Notes: generated from the letters alone by a model not told the origin. DNA of 41,787 nt from an uncultured Clostridium sp. (GCA_948435735.1 CAOJGX010000010.1:1-41787); one strand, 5' to 3'; shown: positions 14,859 to 24,820, counted from the first letter of the stretch. Program-made: numbers and translations.

Positions 14859-17351
14859 ATGGGAAAAAAACGTAAGAAAACAACGAACACAACTGCTCGT
14901 AATCATAAAAAAAAGAAAAGTAGTAATATTGATTTAGCTGTCATCAGCTGTTTTATCATAGGGGTTTTACTGACTATTTTAATTTATGCAGAAACAGGCA
15001 CCATGGGAGAAATTTTAAGCCCTGTTTTAGGTGGAATTATTGGAATTATAAAATATATTATTCCATTAGGAATTATTGGGATTTCTATATCGCTTGCAAA
15101 AAATGATAAAGACTATTTGTTTTCAAAAGTATGTCAATATATCATTTTTTTGTCGTGTATTGCTGCTATGATGTCGATTTTTCAAGTTTCAAAAGGAAAT
15201 TTGAATGTGGAGGCAGAATTTAGTAATGTTCTTGAAAGAGCGTATGAATTAGGAACAAAAAATATTGGTGGTGGAACAATTGGTACAGTTCTTGCGTATC
15301 CCTTAATTAATTTGCTTGGAATGTTTGGTGCGGCTGTTGCTACAACTGGAATTGCAATTATTATGTTGGTATTTACCTTTGGGTTAAGACCAGCTCAATT
15401 TATGTTAGAAATTTTGGATCTGTTAGAAGAAAGAAAAGAGGAAAGGAGTCTTGAATTAGAAGCACGCCGAGAAGAAAGACTAGCACGAATCCGTGAGCAA
15501 AGTAAAACAGAATTAGAGCAAAATCATAGGATGCAACACGAAAAAGCAGCAAAACCAAAAAAACAGAAAAAACCTAAATTTTTCACAATCGATGAAGAGA
15601 TGCCAGAAATTGATGATGACCAAATTACCATTAATTTAAACAACGAAAAACAAGCTATTGTAGAAGAAAATAAATCAGAAAAATTTGATTTTAACATTTT
15701 CCATAAAAAAGACAAGCCAGTAGAATCTCACCAAAAAGAGGAACCAGAAAAGTTAAATCCAAATGAATTAGAGAGTAATTTATTTGTGCAAAAAGCGGAG
15801 GAAAAAGAAGAAAAAGTCAAAGAAGTTTTGCAATTAGAACATAACACCATTGTTTCAGAAGATGAAAATTATGAGTTTCCGCCAGTGGAACTAATGAAAC
15901 AAGGAGAAGCCAAAACCTTAAAAGGTGGCAAGAAAGCTTTGGCAGATACAGCAACCAAATTACAAAAAACGTTATATAGTTTTGGTGTTTCTGCCAAAGT
16001 GGAAAATGTATCCGTTGGCCCCGCTATCACACGTTATGAGTTAAAACCAGCAGAAGGTGTGCGTGTTAGTAAAATTGCCAAGCTTTCAGATGATATTGCA
16101 CTTAATTTGGCAGCTGAAAGTATCAGAATTGAGGCACCAATTCCAGGAAAGCAAGCGGTGGGAATTGAAATTCCAAATAAAGAAAAGGAAATGGTGCATT
16201 TAAGAGATATTATCGAATCAAATGAATTTGAAGATAGTCAATCTAAGTTGTCATTTGCACTGGGAAAAGATGTTGGAGGCGAAAATGTGGTTACAGACAT
16301 CGCAAAAATGCCACACGTTTTGATCGCTGGTTCGACAGGTGCTGGAAAATCAGTTTGTATCAATACTTTGATTACAAGTATTATTTATAAAGCAAAACCA
16401 AGCGAAGTAAAATTGGTTATGGTTGACCCAAAAGTAGTTGAATTGTCTGTTTATAATGGAATTCCTCATTTGCTAATTCCAGTTGTAACTGACCCAAGAA
16501 AAGCAGCAGGTGCACTTGCTTGGGCCGTTCAAGAAATGGTAAATCGTTATAGCCTTTTTGCGGAAAAAGGAGTGCGTGATATCAAAGGTTATAATGATGC
16601 TTTAGAAAATGAAGAACTAGAAGGAAAACTTCCTCAAATTGTTATTATCATTGACGAGTTAGCAGATTTGATGATGGTTGCTGCCAAAGAAGTAGAAGAT
16701 GCGATTTGCCGTTTAGCACAAATGGCAAGAGCAGCAGGAATGCATTTGGTGATTGCGACACAAAGACCTTCAGTTGATGTCATTACAGGTATTATTAAAG
16801 CCAATATTCCATCTAGAATTGCATTTGCAGTTTCTTCTCAAATTGATTCGAGGACGATTTTGGATTCGGCTGGTGCAGAAAAATTGTTGGGAAAAGGTGA
16901 TATGTTGTTTTATCCAATTGGAAGTTCTAAACCTACAAGAGTGCAAGGTGCCTTTGTTTCGGATAAAGAAGTAGAGAAAATTGTGGATTTCTTGAAGTCT
17001 AATGGCGGAGAAGCAACGTATAATGAAGATATTTTAGAAGAAATTGAAAAAGCAAATAAATCCGATAAAGAAGTTGCCGAAATGGCCGAAGAGGATGATA
17101 CGGATCCGTTCTTAGAAGAAGCTATCAAAACGGTTGTAGAAGTGGGCCAAGCGTCTACCTCGTTTATTCAAAGAAGATTTAAAGTAGGTTATGCACGAGC
17201 TGGTCGAATTATTGACCAAATGGAAGCACGAGGCATTATTTCAGGTTATGAAGGAAGTAAGCCAAGACAAGTGTTGATTACCATGGAGCGTCTGCAAGAA
17301 TTAAGTATGGCTAAAACTCCAGAATTGGGGGAAAATAGTGGAGAAGGTTAA
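14859..17351 (+). CDS. DNA translocase FtsK/SpoIIIE
   Basis: Hexameric septal pump that moves chromosomal DNA through the division or sporulation septum. A basic start is followed by about four membrane segments (28-180), a charged low-complexity linker (190-350) and the motor: alpha/beta domains with Walker [10 protein letters not shown] (about 490) and Walker [13 protein letters not shown] (about 595), then [20 protein letters not shown]. The C-terminal winged-helix gamma domain (about 765-830) carries [20 protein letters not shown], which reads KOPS/SRS sequences. Length 830 is close to SpoIIIE (about 790). One such gene often serves both division and sporulation in Clostridia, so I leave the symbol open. 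TAGGAGG precedes the ATG. Confidence 0.96.
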   Translation: MGKKRKKTTNTTARNHKKKKSSNIDLAVISCFIIGVLLTILIYAETGTMGEILSPVLGGIIGIIKYIIPLGIIGISISLAKNDKDYLFSKVCQYIIFLSCIAAMMSIFQVSKGNLNVEAEFSNVLERAYELGTKNIGGGTIGTVLAYPLINLLGMFGAAVATTGIAIIMLVFTFGLRPAQFMLEILDLLEERKEERSLELEARREERLARIREQSKTELEQNHRMQHEKAAKPKKQKKPKFFTIDEEMPEIDDDQITINLNNEKQAIVEENKSEKFDFNIFHKKDKPVESHQKEEPEKLNPNELESNLFVQKAEEKEEKVKEVLQLEHNTIVSEDENYEFPPVELMKQGEAKTLKGGKKALADTATKLQKTLYSFGVSAKVENVSVGPAITRYELKPAEGVRVSKIAKLSDDIALNLAAESIRIEAPIPGKQAVGIEIPNKEKEMVHLRDIIESNEFEDSQSKLSFALGKDVGGENVVTDIAKMPHVLIAGSTGAGKSVCINTLITSIIYKAKPSEVKLVMVDPKVVELSVYNGIPHLLIPVVTDPRKAAGALAWAVQEMVNRYSLFAEKGVRDIKGYNDALENEELEGKLPQIVIIIDELADLMMVAAKEVEDAICRLAQMARAAGMHLVIATQRPSVDVITGIIKANIPSRIAFAVSSQIDSRTILDSAGAEKLLGKGDMLFYPIGSSKPTRVQGAFVSDKEVEKIVDFLKSNGGEATYNEDILEEIEKANKSDKEVAEMAEEDDTDPFLEEAIKTVVEVGQASTSFIQRRFKVGYARAGRIIDQMEARGIISGYEGSKPRQVLITMERLQELSMAKTPELGENSGEG

Positions 17352-17989
17352 AAACAATAAAGAAATTATCATAAAAATTGATTTTTCTTCTCTTGTATTC
17401 AATAAAAAGACTGCTAAGAAAATGCTACGTAAATTTTCTTGGATAAGACGAAAAGCGGATTTCTTGAAAAGGTATGTAAAAGTAGAAGGATTTTGTAAAA
17501 ATAAGGCAGATTTACAGGATATAAATAACCAATATGAATTTGAAATCTGTGTGGCAATGATTGCGATACAGATAGAGGATAAAAAAGAAAGATATGATTA
17601 TTTATATGATGAAATCTGTTATTATTTGGATTATGTATGTAGGACACAAAACTTATGCGATTTTAAGAATAATCAATGTTTTGCAAAACAAAATACAAAT
17701 GTTGTGATGGGATGTTGTCATCATTTTCCTAATAAAAAAGTTGGGATATTGTATCAAAAAAATCTGATTCCATGTGAGTTTTTAAGTGAAAAACGGTTGC
17801 ACAACAAAGTCAATTGGTTGCAAAATGTTTGTGTGTGATGAAGTGAAGAAGAAGGGATATCATTTTACAGTTTATAATGTGTTATTAATACGATATTTTT
17901 TCAATTGCATACAAAAATTAATCATTAAAACAAGCGTATTTGAATCAAAAGAAACGATTATGAGGAAACTATTAAAGTTTAGTAATTAA
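17338..17989 (+). pseudogene. Cysteine-rich conserved protein, split by a one-base frameshift
   Basis: Two overlapping open frames, 17338-17838 and 17786-17989, look like one gene. The first ends with GCCHHFPNKKVGILYQKNLI and PCEFLS, then drifts into unlikely sequence. The second resumes as KNGCTTKSIGCKMFVCDEVK and continues with a hydrophobic YNVLLIRYFF segment. One extra base near 17776-17786 (TTTTTAAGTGAAAAAC) explains the shift; repaired length is about 216 residues. The whole has over ten cysteines clustered between residues 90 and 165, suggesting metal or iron-sulfur binding. I do not recognise the family. The GTG start overlaps the end of ftsK by 14 bases, so they are co-translated. 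Real decay and sequencing error are both possible. Confidence 0.7.
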
Positions 17990-18008
17990 GAAAGGAGAAA
18001 ATTGGTAG

Positions 18009-19256
18009 ATGAAATTGTTTTCTAAATTAAAAGATTATCACAATTTATTAGAAGAAATTTTAGACAAGAAAACGTTTTCATCGATTTCTAAAAGCTTACT
18101 TTTAAGCATGATTTATAAAATTGAAATTGCCTATAAAGATTATGAAAAAGTCAAAGTAAACAGTATTTCCAAAGATGACTTTTTAAGTCATCTATTGCAA
18201 ACAATTCAGAAATATTGTGACCATGTGAAAACCGTGGAACCAGATTCTGTACAAGCGGAGGTATTGGTAACCAATCATGTGGAAGCGGTTACCAATGAAA
18301 AAGAGAGAAGTATCTTGACTTATCCAACCGAACAAGCAATGTTATACGCAATTTGTGATATTGAGCCAAAGTATTTTTTTGTAAGAAAAGATTTTCCGTT
18401 AAGAAATATTTTGCAAAAGGTTTTGGTAAATGGATATAAGCAAAATACGGTTGAAATTTTAGAAAATTTTAATGGTTGGTCATGGGACCTTGCTGCTCAG
18501 AAGCAAGAAGATTGTGTGATGAATTTAATTTATCAAAATTTGCTCATGATGCAAGGTGAGCAGTTTTTGTTTGCTTGGCGAACAGATCGTTCTGCGAAAA
18601 AAGATTATTTGCAGGAACTTAGAACTTCTATTAAAAAAGTAACGGGAAACGACAAGTATTATGTATCACTGTGTAAAGTGCTGTATTTGATGGCAAGTAA
18701 AAAAGAAAAAGCAAAAATCCAAAAGCATTTGGAAGAAAAAGAAGAAAATGAGTTAAAATTTTATCATGAAATGATAAATAATTCAAAAACAGAAGAGGAA
18801 GAAGTTTTGAAACTGCAGAAATATTTTTTAAAATTTCTTCAAAGAAAGATAGAAAGACTGCTACTAAGAGAAGAAATGCTTGAGATTATTTATCAGCTTA
18901 GGTATTACCAAAATAGTATGCTTTTTGATGATGTTTTGGTAAAAGAGCATAGTGAACTGATGAAAAGTTTTGATTTTGTTCTCAAATTGGCAATTACAAA
19001 AGCCTGTAAAATGGGCGTTATCAAGATTATTAGTATGGATATTGAAACCAATTTTGAACTTTTGAAGTATATTTTGGATACGAGAATGATTGATTTAGAA
19101 GAAATAAAAATATATGTAGAATTGGAAAATAAAAATTCGATTTTTATCAAAGTTTATGATAAAGATGTATTTGAAAAACAAGGCAGAGAAGAATTTTATG
19201 GCAATAAAAAAGATATTGTTATTAAGAAAAAGAAAATGGTAAATTTATTTAATTAA
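18009..19256 (+). CDS. Conserved-looking hypothetical protein, 415 aa
   Basis: I do not recognise this family. The protein is lysine/glutamate-rich, mostly helical, with no signal peptide or membrane span. A tryptophan-containing block NFNGWSWDLA (about residues 155-164) and a charged helical region (225-300) stand out; the last third resembles an alpha/beta domain (IKIISMDIETNFELL). AAGAAAGGAG precedes the ATG at 18009, 19 bases after the cysteine-rich gene, and the beta-CASP gene follows 12 bases after its stop, so it is in the ftsK operon. Codon use is like its neighbours. Confidence 0.75.
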   Translation: MKLFSKLKDYHNLLEEILDKKTFSSISKSLLLSMIYKIEIAYKDYEKVKVNSISKDDFLSHLLQTIQKYCDHVKTVEPDSVQAEVLVTNHVEAVTNEKERSILTYPTEQAMLYAICDIEPKYFFVRKDFPLRNILQKVLVNGYKQNTVEILENFNGWSWDLAAQKQEDCVMNLIYQNLLMMQGEQFLFAWRTDRSAKKDYLQELRTSIKKVTGNDKYYVSLCKVLYLMASKKEKAKIQKHLEEKEENELKFYHEMINNSKTEEEEVLKLQKYFLKFLQRKIERLLLREEMLEIIYQLRYYQNSMLFDDVLVKEHSELMKSFDFVLKLAITKACKMGVIKIISMDIETNFELLKYILDTRMIDLEEIKIYVELENKNSIFIKVYDKDVFEKQGREEFYGNKKDIVIKKKKMVNLFN

Positions 19257-19268
19257 TGGAGGTGGAAC

Positions 19269-20912
19269 ATGAAAATAACATTTTTAGGGGCAGCACAAAC
19301 CGTAACTGGTTCTAATTTTTTAGTAGAGGCGGCTGGGAAAAAATTTTTAGTAGATTGTGGTATGTACCAAGGAAAAATTACACAGGATTTTGAAAATTCA
19401 GATCCCTTTTTGTTTGCCATAGATGAAATTGATTTTGTGCTACTAACCCATGCTCATATTGACCATGCTGGAAGAATTCCAAAACTATGCAATGAAGGAT
19501 ATTCCAATCCAATTTATGCCCACAAAGCGACCTGCGATTTATGCGAAATTATGTTGCCAGATAGTGGGCACATTCAAGAAGTCGAAATAGAATGGCAGAA
19601 TAAAAAACGTAAACGTGAAGGCAAAAAGGATTTACCACCACTGTATACAGCAGAAGAAGCGTATGAATGTCTACAATATTTTGTGCCAGTTGAATATGAC
19701 AAAATTGTAGAAATTGATGAAAATATTAGTGTACGTTTTAATGATGCAGGTCACATGTTAGGTTCTAGTATCATTGAGATTTGGGCAAAAGAAAATGGAA
19801 AAACCACCAAAGCTGTGTTTACAGGTGACTTAGGAAATAATGATTTACCATTACTAGATTCACCAACTATGATAGAAAGTGCGGACTATTTAATTATGGA
19901 ATCAACGTATGGAAATCGCCTTCACATTAGAAATGAAGAAAAAGCAAAATTATTTTTGGATATTGTATCAAGCACGTTAGAGAATGGTGGAACTGTTGTT
20001 ATTCCGTCTTTTGCAGTTGGAAGAACCCAAGAAATTTTGTATGAAATTGATAAATTAAAAGATCAATATGGTCAAGATGAAGAATTTTCAAAGAAATATC
20101 AAACTTTGATGAAAACTCCAGTGTATGTGGATAGTCCTCTTGCTATTTCGGCAACTGAAATTTTTCAAAAAAATATGGATTTATTTGGAGACGAAATTCG
20201 AGAGAAAATCAAATCTGGTGATAATCCGTTGGAATTTCCGGGGCTTCGTTTTACGAGAACGGCAGAAGAATCGAAGGAATTAAATGAGAGTAATGAATCA
20301 GCCATTATTTTGTCTGCTAGTGGAATGTGCGAAGTGGGCAGAATTAAACATCATTTGAAACATAATTTATGGAATCCTAGAAATACGATTTTGTTTGTTG
20401 GGTATCAGGCACCGGGCACGCTAGGAAGAAGCATTGTAGAGGGGGCACAAAAGGTGAAGATATTTGGTGAGGAAATTGCGGTTAATGCTAGAATTGAATA
20501 TATTGAAGGATATTCTGGTCATGCAGACCAAGAATGGTTGCTGAATTTTGTGTATTCTTTTATTAATAAACCAAAACATATTTTTTTAGTGCATGGCGAA
20601 GTTGAAGGGCAAGAAGTTTTAAAAGAAAAACTTGAAAAAGAAACAGGAATTCCTGTTTCCATTCCAAGTTTTGGGGAGAGTTATGAATTAGAAGAAACAC
20701 CTCAATTATTAGAAAGAGAAGAGAAATTTATAAATTACGACCAAGTATTTATACGTTTGGATGTATTAGACCGAATTGAAAAATTAAAAGACCAAATTGG
20801 GGATATTGAAGAAGTGGTAAAAGAAGATATTAACACAAATGATATTGATATTATGAATTTAAATCAACGCATTAAGGAAATACAAACACAAATTCAAGAT
20901 TTGATGCAATAG
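19269..20912 (+). CDS. Beta-CASP metallo-beta-lactamase, RNase/CPSF73-like
   Basis: Predicted two-zinc nuclease of the beta-CASP group, acting on RNA. The MBL motifs are visible: LTHAHIDHAG (about 60-69), NDAGHMLGSS, FTGDLGNND. The beta-CASP segment carries PSFAVGRTQEILYEI, ILSASGMCEVGRIKHHL and the closing YIEGYSGHADQEWL and HGE motifs (RMMBL). There is no KH or RNase J C-terminal domain; instead, the last ~50 residues are a short coiled coil (IDIMNLNQRIKEIQTQIQD). Length 547 is near the usual 530-540. Substrate is unknown. GGAGGTGG precedes the ATG. It ends the ftsK operon, with a terminator 7 bases after its stop. Confidence 0.9.
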   Translation: MKITFLGAAQTVTGSNFLVEAAGKKFLVDCGMYQGKITQDFENSDPFLFAIDEIDFVLLTHAHIDHAGRIPKLCNEGYSNPIYAHKATCDLCEIMLPDSGHIQEVEIEWQNKKRKREGKKDLPPLYTAEEAYECLQYFVPVEYDKIVEIDENISVRFNDAGHMLGSSIIEIWAKENGKTTKAVFTGDLGNNDLPLLDSPTMIESADYLIMESTYGNRLHIRNEEKAKLFLDIVSSTLENGGTVVIPSFAVGRTQEILYEIDKLKDQYGQDEEFSKKYQTLMKTPVYVDSPLAISATEIFQKNMDLFGDEIREKIKSGDNPLEFPGLRFTRTAEESKELNESNESAIILSASGMCEVGRIKHHLKHNLWNPRNTILFVGYQAPGTLGRSIVEGAQKVKIFGEEIAVNARIEYIEGYSGHADQEWLLNFVYSFINKPKHIFLVHGEVEGQEVLKEKLEKETGIPVSIPSFGESYELEETPQLLEREEKFINYDQVFIRLDVLDRIEKLKDQIGDIEEVVKEDINTNDIDIMNLNQRIKEIQTQIQDLMQ

Positions 20913-20919
20913 AAGAGGA

Positions 20920-20942
20920 CCAGAGTGTATCTCTGGCTTTTT
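20920..20942 (+). terminator. Intrinsic terminator
   Basis: CCAGAG (20920-20925) pairs with CTCTGG (20931-20936), loop TGTAT, followed by CTTTTT. Confidence 0.85.
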
Positions 20943-20976
20943 CAATAATAAGAAAATACACAATTTTTGTATAAAT

Positions 20977-21006
20977 TTCACGAAATGAACACAATATCAA
21001 TATAAT
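20977..21006 (+). promoter_or_regulatory. Probable promoter of glmS
   Basis: TATAAT (21001-21006) with a poor -35 TTCACG (20977-20982) 18 bases upstream. The leader to the ATG at 21041 is under 35 bases, too short for a glmS ribozyme. Confidence 0.5.
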
Positions 21007-21040
21007 ATATAAATTAAAATGAAACTTTAAGGAGGTTTAT

Positions 21041-22879
21041 ATGTGTGGAATTGTTGGCTATATAGGAAATAAAAAAGCAGAAAATATCCTGTTAGATGGC
21101 CTTACCAAACTAGAATACAGAGGCTATGATTCAGCAGGTCTTACAGTCCTTGAAAAAGAAAATTTTAAAACCATAAAAAATAAAGGAAGAGTCAAAGCAT
21201 TAGCAGAAATCACAGAACAAGAAAATTTGCAAGGAACCATCGGAATTGCCCATACACGTTGGGCAACTCATGGAAAACCTTCCTCTGTAAATTCTCATCC
21301 GCATAATGATAATACCAATACATTTTCCGTTGTACATAATGGAATTATTGAAAATTATGAAGAAATACGAAAGTTTTTAACAGAAAGAAACTATCAATTT
21401 TTATCCCAAACCGATACAGAAGTCATTCCGAACTTAATTCATTATTATTTTTCGCAAGAAAAAGAAAGGACAAAACAAAGTTTGTTAAAAGCAGTTAATA
21501 AAACTTGTCATCATTTGAAAGGAAGTTATGCAATTGGTGTGCTTTCAACGCATTTTCCAGACCTTATGATAGTGGTTAGAAAAGACAGTCCACTGGTAAT
21601 TGGCAAAGGAGAAGGCGAAAACTTTATCAGTTCTGATATTCCAGCGTATCTTTCTTTTACGAGAAATTTTTATTTATTAAAAGACAAAGAATTTGCCATT
21701 ATTTCAAAAGAAAACATAGAATTTTATGATAATGACCTAACTCCAATTCACAAAGAAATCGTAAAAATTGACTGGGATGCGACATCTGCTGAAAAAAATG
21801 GATATGAAGATTTTATGCTAAAAGAAATTTATGAGCAACCAACTGCTATTCGTGAAACCATTGGCAAGCATTTATCTTTGGGAAATCCTTGTAAATTTGA
21901 TGAATTGAATTTCACCCAAGAATTTTTAAGGCAAATCCATAAAATTTATATTGTAGCCTGTGGAACAGCGATGCACGCTGGTTTAACAGCTAAAACAATG
22001 CTAGAAAATATCTGTGAAATTCCTACAGAAGTTGATATTGCTTCCGAATTTCGATATCGTGATCCACTCATTGGCAAAGATACATTGTGTATTTTCATCA
22101 CACAATCTGGTGAAACAGCAGATACCATAGCTGCTTTAAAACTTGCTAAAGAAAAAGGTGCCACAACGCTTAGTATATCCAATGTTGAAGGAAGTTCAAT
22201 TACCCGTGAAAGCGACTATGTGACCTATACACATGCAGGCCCAGAAATTGCTGTTGCTTCAACCAAAGCCTATACTTCACAAATTACATTGCTTTCGATT
22301 TTAGTCATTTATTTTGCGGAAATTTTAGATAAAAACCAAGATTTATTAGAAGATTTGAAAAAGTCTATTTTAGAATTGCCAAGCAAAACAGAGCAACTTT
22401 TATCAGATGTCACAGAAATTAAAGACTTTTCAGAAGAAGTTTTTGAGAAAAAAGATGTTTTCTTTTTAGGAAGAGGTCTAGATTATAATACAGCAGTAGA
22501 AGGTTCCTTAAAATTAAAAGAAATTTCGTATATTCATTCAGAAGCCTTTTATGCAGGTGAATTAAAGCATGGCCCAATTGCATTAGTAGAAAATGATACG
22601 TTGGTTGTATCCATTGTAACTGTGCCTAAATTGCTTGAAAAATCCATCAGTAATGTGCAAGAAGTCATTACGCGTGGAGCACAGACTTTGATGATTACAG
22701 ATAAAAACTTAGAACATTCAAACTTTTCAAAAATAATAAAAATACCTCAAACCAATCAATATTTGTCGCCTATATTAGCGATTGTTCCGTTACAGTTATT
22801 AGCTTACTATATTTCAAAACAAAAAGGTCTTGATGTGGATAAACCAAGAAACTTAGCTAAATCTGTAACCGTTGAATAA
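21041..22879 (+). CDS. glmS: Glutamine-fructose-6-phosphate aminotransferase
   Basis: Makes glucosamine-6-phosphate from fructose-6-phosphate and glutamine, the entry to peptidoglycan precursors. The N-terminal nucleophile cysteine is residue 2 (MCGIVGYIG), followed by GYDSAGL, HTRWATHG and VHNGIIENYEE of the glutaminase domain. Two SIS domains follow: YIVACGTAMHAGLTAK, ITQSGETADTIAALKLAKEK and FLGRGLDYNTAVEGSLKLKE. It ends with LDVDKPRNLAKSVTVE, the universal C-terminus. Length 612 is normal. AAGGAGG precedes the ATG. It is a single-gene unit whose terminator overlaps its stop codon, and pgi, which supplies its substrate, follows. Confidence 0.98.
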   Translation: MCGIVGYIGNKKAENILLDGLTKLEYRGYDSAGLTVLEKENFKTIKNKGRVKALAEITEQENLQGTIGIAHTRWATHGKPSSVNSHPHNDNTNTFSVVHNGIIENYEEIRKFLTERNYQFLSQTDTEVIPNLIHYYFSQEKERTKQSLLKAVNKTCHHLKGSYAIGVLSTHFPDLMIVVRKDSPLVIGKGEGENFISSDIPAYLSFTRNFYLLKDKEFAIISKENIEFYDNDLTPIHKEIVKIDWDATSAEKNGYEDFMLKEIYEQPTAIRETIGKHLSLGNPCKFDELNFTQEFLRQIHKIYIVACGTAMHAGLTAKTMLENICEIPTEVDIASEFRYRDPLIGKDTLCIFITQSGETADTIAALKLAKEKGATTLSISNVEGSSITRESDYVTYTHAGPEIAVASTKAYTSQITLLSILVIYFAEILDKNQDLLEDLKKSILELPSKTEQLLSDVTEIKDFSEEVFEKKDVFFLGRGLDYNTAVEGSLKLKEISYIHSEAFYAGELKHGPIALVENDTLVVSIVTVPKLLEKSISNVQEVITRGAQTLMITDKNLEHSNFSKIIKIPQTNQYLSPILAIVPLQLLAYYISKQKGLDVDKPRNLAKSVTVE

Positions 22880-22900
22880 AAAAGAGCTTGGCTCTTTTTT
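22878..22900 (+). terminator. Intrinsic terminator overlapping the glmS stop
   Basis: AAAAAAGAGC (22878-22887) pairs with GCTCTTTTTT (22891-22900), loop TTG. The A-run makes it potentially bidirectional. Confidence 0.9.
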
Positions 22901-22934
22901 ATTTTCTCGGCAAAAAATAAAATATAAAAAAACA

Positions 22935-22962
22935 TGTACAAAAATTTTTTTAGTGATATAAT
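22935..22962 (+). promoter_or_regulatory. Promoter of pgi
   Basis: Extended -10 TGATATAAT (TATAAT at 22957-22962) with a weak -35 TGTACA (22935-22940), spacer 16. The ATG follows 35 bases later, with AGGAGGG before it. Confidence 0.65.
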
Positions 22963-22997
22963 AAACCTAACCAATTTTAAAATTTAGGAGGGAAAAT

Positions 22998-24299
22998 ATG
23001 ATTAAATTCAAATTTGAAAATTCAAGTATAAACGAGAAGGTACTTCAAGAATATAGTCAAGAAATTGTTAAAATCCACAATAAAATTCACAAAAATGTAG
23101 AGGTCAAAGAAGAATTTTTAGGCTGGGTTGAGTTACCAACCAATTTTGATAAAACAGAATTTGAAAGAATCAAAAAAGCGGCTACGAAAATTCAAAACGA
23201 TTCCGATGTTTTAATTGTCATAGGAATTGGTGGTTCCTATTTAGGTGCAAGGGCTGTCATTGATGCACTTACCAATTCTTTTTATAATCTACAAACCAAA
23301 AGCAAACGAAAAACGCCACAAATTTTTTATGTGGGAAATAACATTAGCCCAGTGTACATGAATGATTTGTTAGATGTAATTGCAGAGAAAGAAATTTCGG
23401 TAAACGTTATATCTAAATCAGGAACTACAACAGAACCTGCCATTGCATTTCGTATTTTTCGAGAAGTGTTAGAAAACAAATATGGGCCAAAAGGAGCACG
23501 TGAAAGAATTTATGTCACGACAGACAAAGAAAAAGGTGCTTTAAAAACACTAGCTAGCAAAGAAAAATATGAAACCTTTGTGATACCAGATAATGTAGGA
23601 GGCAGATTTTCTGTTCTAACAGCAGTTGGCTTATTACCAATTGCAACAGCTGGAATTGACATTGAAAAGTTAATGATGGGAGCTAAACTTGCACAAGAAA
23701 AATATAATGATCCGGAAATAAAATATAATGATTGTTATAAATATGGCTTAATTAGAAATTTATTATATCAATCTGGAAAAACAACAGAAATTTTAGCCAA
23801 TTATGAACCAAAACTACATTATTTTACAGAATGGTGGAAACAACTTTATGGAGAAAGTGAAGGTAAAGACCAAAAAGGAATTTTCCCAGCAGGCGTAGAT
23901 TTTACGACTGATTTGCATTCGATGGGCCAATACATGCAAGATGGTCAAAGAAATTTGATGGAAACCGTTTTAAAAATCAAAACAAATTCATCAGAAATAA
24001 CCATTCAGCCAGATGACCAAAATTTAGATGGCTTGAATTATTTAGCTGGCAAAGAATTAGGCTACGTGAATAGCAAAGCAATGGAAGGTACAATTCAAGC
24101 ACATGTAACAGGAAATGTACCAAACATGTTAATTGAAATCGAAAAATTGGATGAAGAAAATATTGGAGAGTTGATTTATTTCTTTGAAAAAGCAGTAGCA
24201 ATGTCTGGGTATTTGCTGGGGGTTAATCCATTTAATCAGCCAGGCGTGGAGGAGTATAAAAGAAATATGTTTAAGCTTTTAGAAAAGCCGGGATATTAA
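22998..24299 (+). CDS. pgi: Glucose-6-phosphate isomerase
   Basis: Interconverts glucose-6-phosphate and fructose-6-phosphate in glycolysis. SIS-fold motifs are clear: [18 protein letters not shown] (about 74-91), [16 protein letters not shown], the signature [19 protein letters not shown] (about 202-220), and [19 protein letters not shown]. The C-terminal catalytic lysine region is [19 protein letters not shown]. Length 433 is the short form typical of Firmicutes. It has its own promoter and directly follows glmS. No strong terminator is visible after the stop before the repeat element at 24340. Confidence 0.98.
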   Translation: MIKFKFENSSINEKVLQEYSQEIVKIHNKIHKNVEVKEEFLGWVELPTNFDKTEFERIKKAATKIQNDSDVLIVIGIGGSYLGARAVIDALTNSFYNLQTKSKRKTPQIFYVGNNISPVYMNDLLDVIAEKEISVNVISKSGTTTEPAIAFRIFREVLENKYGPKGARERIYVTTDKEKGALKTLASKEKYETFVIPDNVGGRFSVLTAVGLLPIATAGIDIEKLMMGAKLAQEKYNDPEIKYNDCYKYGLIRNLLYQSGKTTEILANYEPKLHYFTEWWKQLYGESEGKDQKGIFPAGVDFTTDLHSMGQYMQDGQRNLMETVLKIKTNSSEITIQPDDQNLDGLNYLAGKELGYVNSKAMEGTIQAHVTGNVPNMLIEIEKLDEENIGELIYFFEKAVAMSGYLLGVNPFNQPGVEEYKRNMFKLLEKPGY

Positions 24300-24339
24300 T
24301 GACAATGGGAGAAAAGACTGAAAATGAGTAAAATCAATA

Positions 24340-24446
24340 GAGAGCATATTTTGGCCGATTTGTCAAGTTGACAATTTGGTCAAAATATGATATAATAGAT
24401 AGCGTGTTTTTTTGGAAATAATTTTGAATTATTTCCAATTTTTTAT
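24340..24446 (+). repeat. Promoter-terminator mini-element, copy 1
   Basis: A ~107-base element sharing its whole layout with 41509-41614: GAGAGCATATTTT at the start, palindrome TGTCAAGTTGACA (24361-24373), perfect promoter TTGACA (24368-24373)-17-TATAAT (24391-24396) with TGA extended -10, then AGATAG. About 18 bases later comes a 10-bp stem GGAAATAATT/AATTATTTCC (24414-24423, 24427-24436) and T-run (24439-24444). The predicted transcript is only about 40 nt. It lies between pgi and the S10 operon promoter. Confidence 0.85.
24414..24444 (+). terminator. Terminator inside the mini-element (copy 1)
   Basis: Perfect 10-bp stem, three-base loop TTG, followed by AA and six T. It begins about 18 bases after the -10 box of the element's own promoter and lies before the S10 operon promoter, so it separates the two promoters. 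Confidence 0.85.
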
Positions 24447-24505
24447 GGGAAGGTACTTCAAAAATAAAATTTTTTCCACTAAACCTCAAAATTTTCAAAA
24501 ATCTA

Positions 24506-24535
24506 TTGACAAAACTTACCAACTCGTAGTATAAT
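24506..24535 (+). promoter_or_regulatory. Main promoter of the S10 operon
   Basis: TTGACA (24506-24511), 18-base spacer, TATAAT (24530-24535). Transcription should start near 24542, leaving a leader of about 280 bases before rpsJ. Confidence 0.85.
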
Positions 24536-24541
24536 GACAAC

Positions 24542-24820
24542 TGCGTGTAGATTTGCGATGAAGCAAGATGTGGCTACGCAAAGTAAGCGTGAAAAATTTG
24601 TAAAAATTTTACTCACTTTACTTTGGCGGAGGGAACTCTTGCAGAGTATGTCGTGGCTTAGACCAGGCGATAAGTTTGATAAACGTATCTTGTAAAAGAC
24701 TTATCCAAGACAGATTTGATACAAAAGTGACTTGGATTTTAAAAGGTCAAAAAGAAAACACCAGGAAACGTTAATAACTTGCCGTTCAAGAATCGTAATA
24801 TAAAAAAAGGAGGGAAAAAA
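24542..24820 (+). promoter_or_regulatory. Structured leader of the S10 operon
   Basis: About 280 untranslated bases with several helices: TGCGT..AG/CTACGCA (24542-24550 with 24574-24580) enclosing TTGC/GCAA (24553-24556, 24563-24566); a long hairpin AAGTAA-GTGA with TCAC-TTACTT around 24581-24622; ACTCT/AGAGT (24635-24639, 24643-24647); GATAAGT/ACTTATC (24669-24675, 24699-24705); ATCCAAG/CTTGGAT (24703-24709, 24731-24737) followed by TTT. The last two share 24703-24705 and exclude each other, which suggests attenuation. I recognise no described riboswitch or ribosomal-protein leader. The region 24300-24820 has no gene. Confidence 0.6.

Noticed and set aside
17786-17989. Independent small gene
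   Set aside because: No ribosome binding site, and it continues the cysteine-rich protein in another frame; treated as the second part of a frameshifted gene.
21007-21040. glmS ribozyme
   Set aside because: Fewer than 35 bases separate the -10 box from the start; there is no room for the ribozyme core.
24340-24373. Divergent minus-strand promoter from the -35 palindrome
   Set aside because: TGTCAA gives a perfect minus-strand -35, but nothing like a -10 lies 16-18 bases beyond in either copy.
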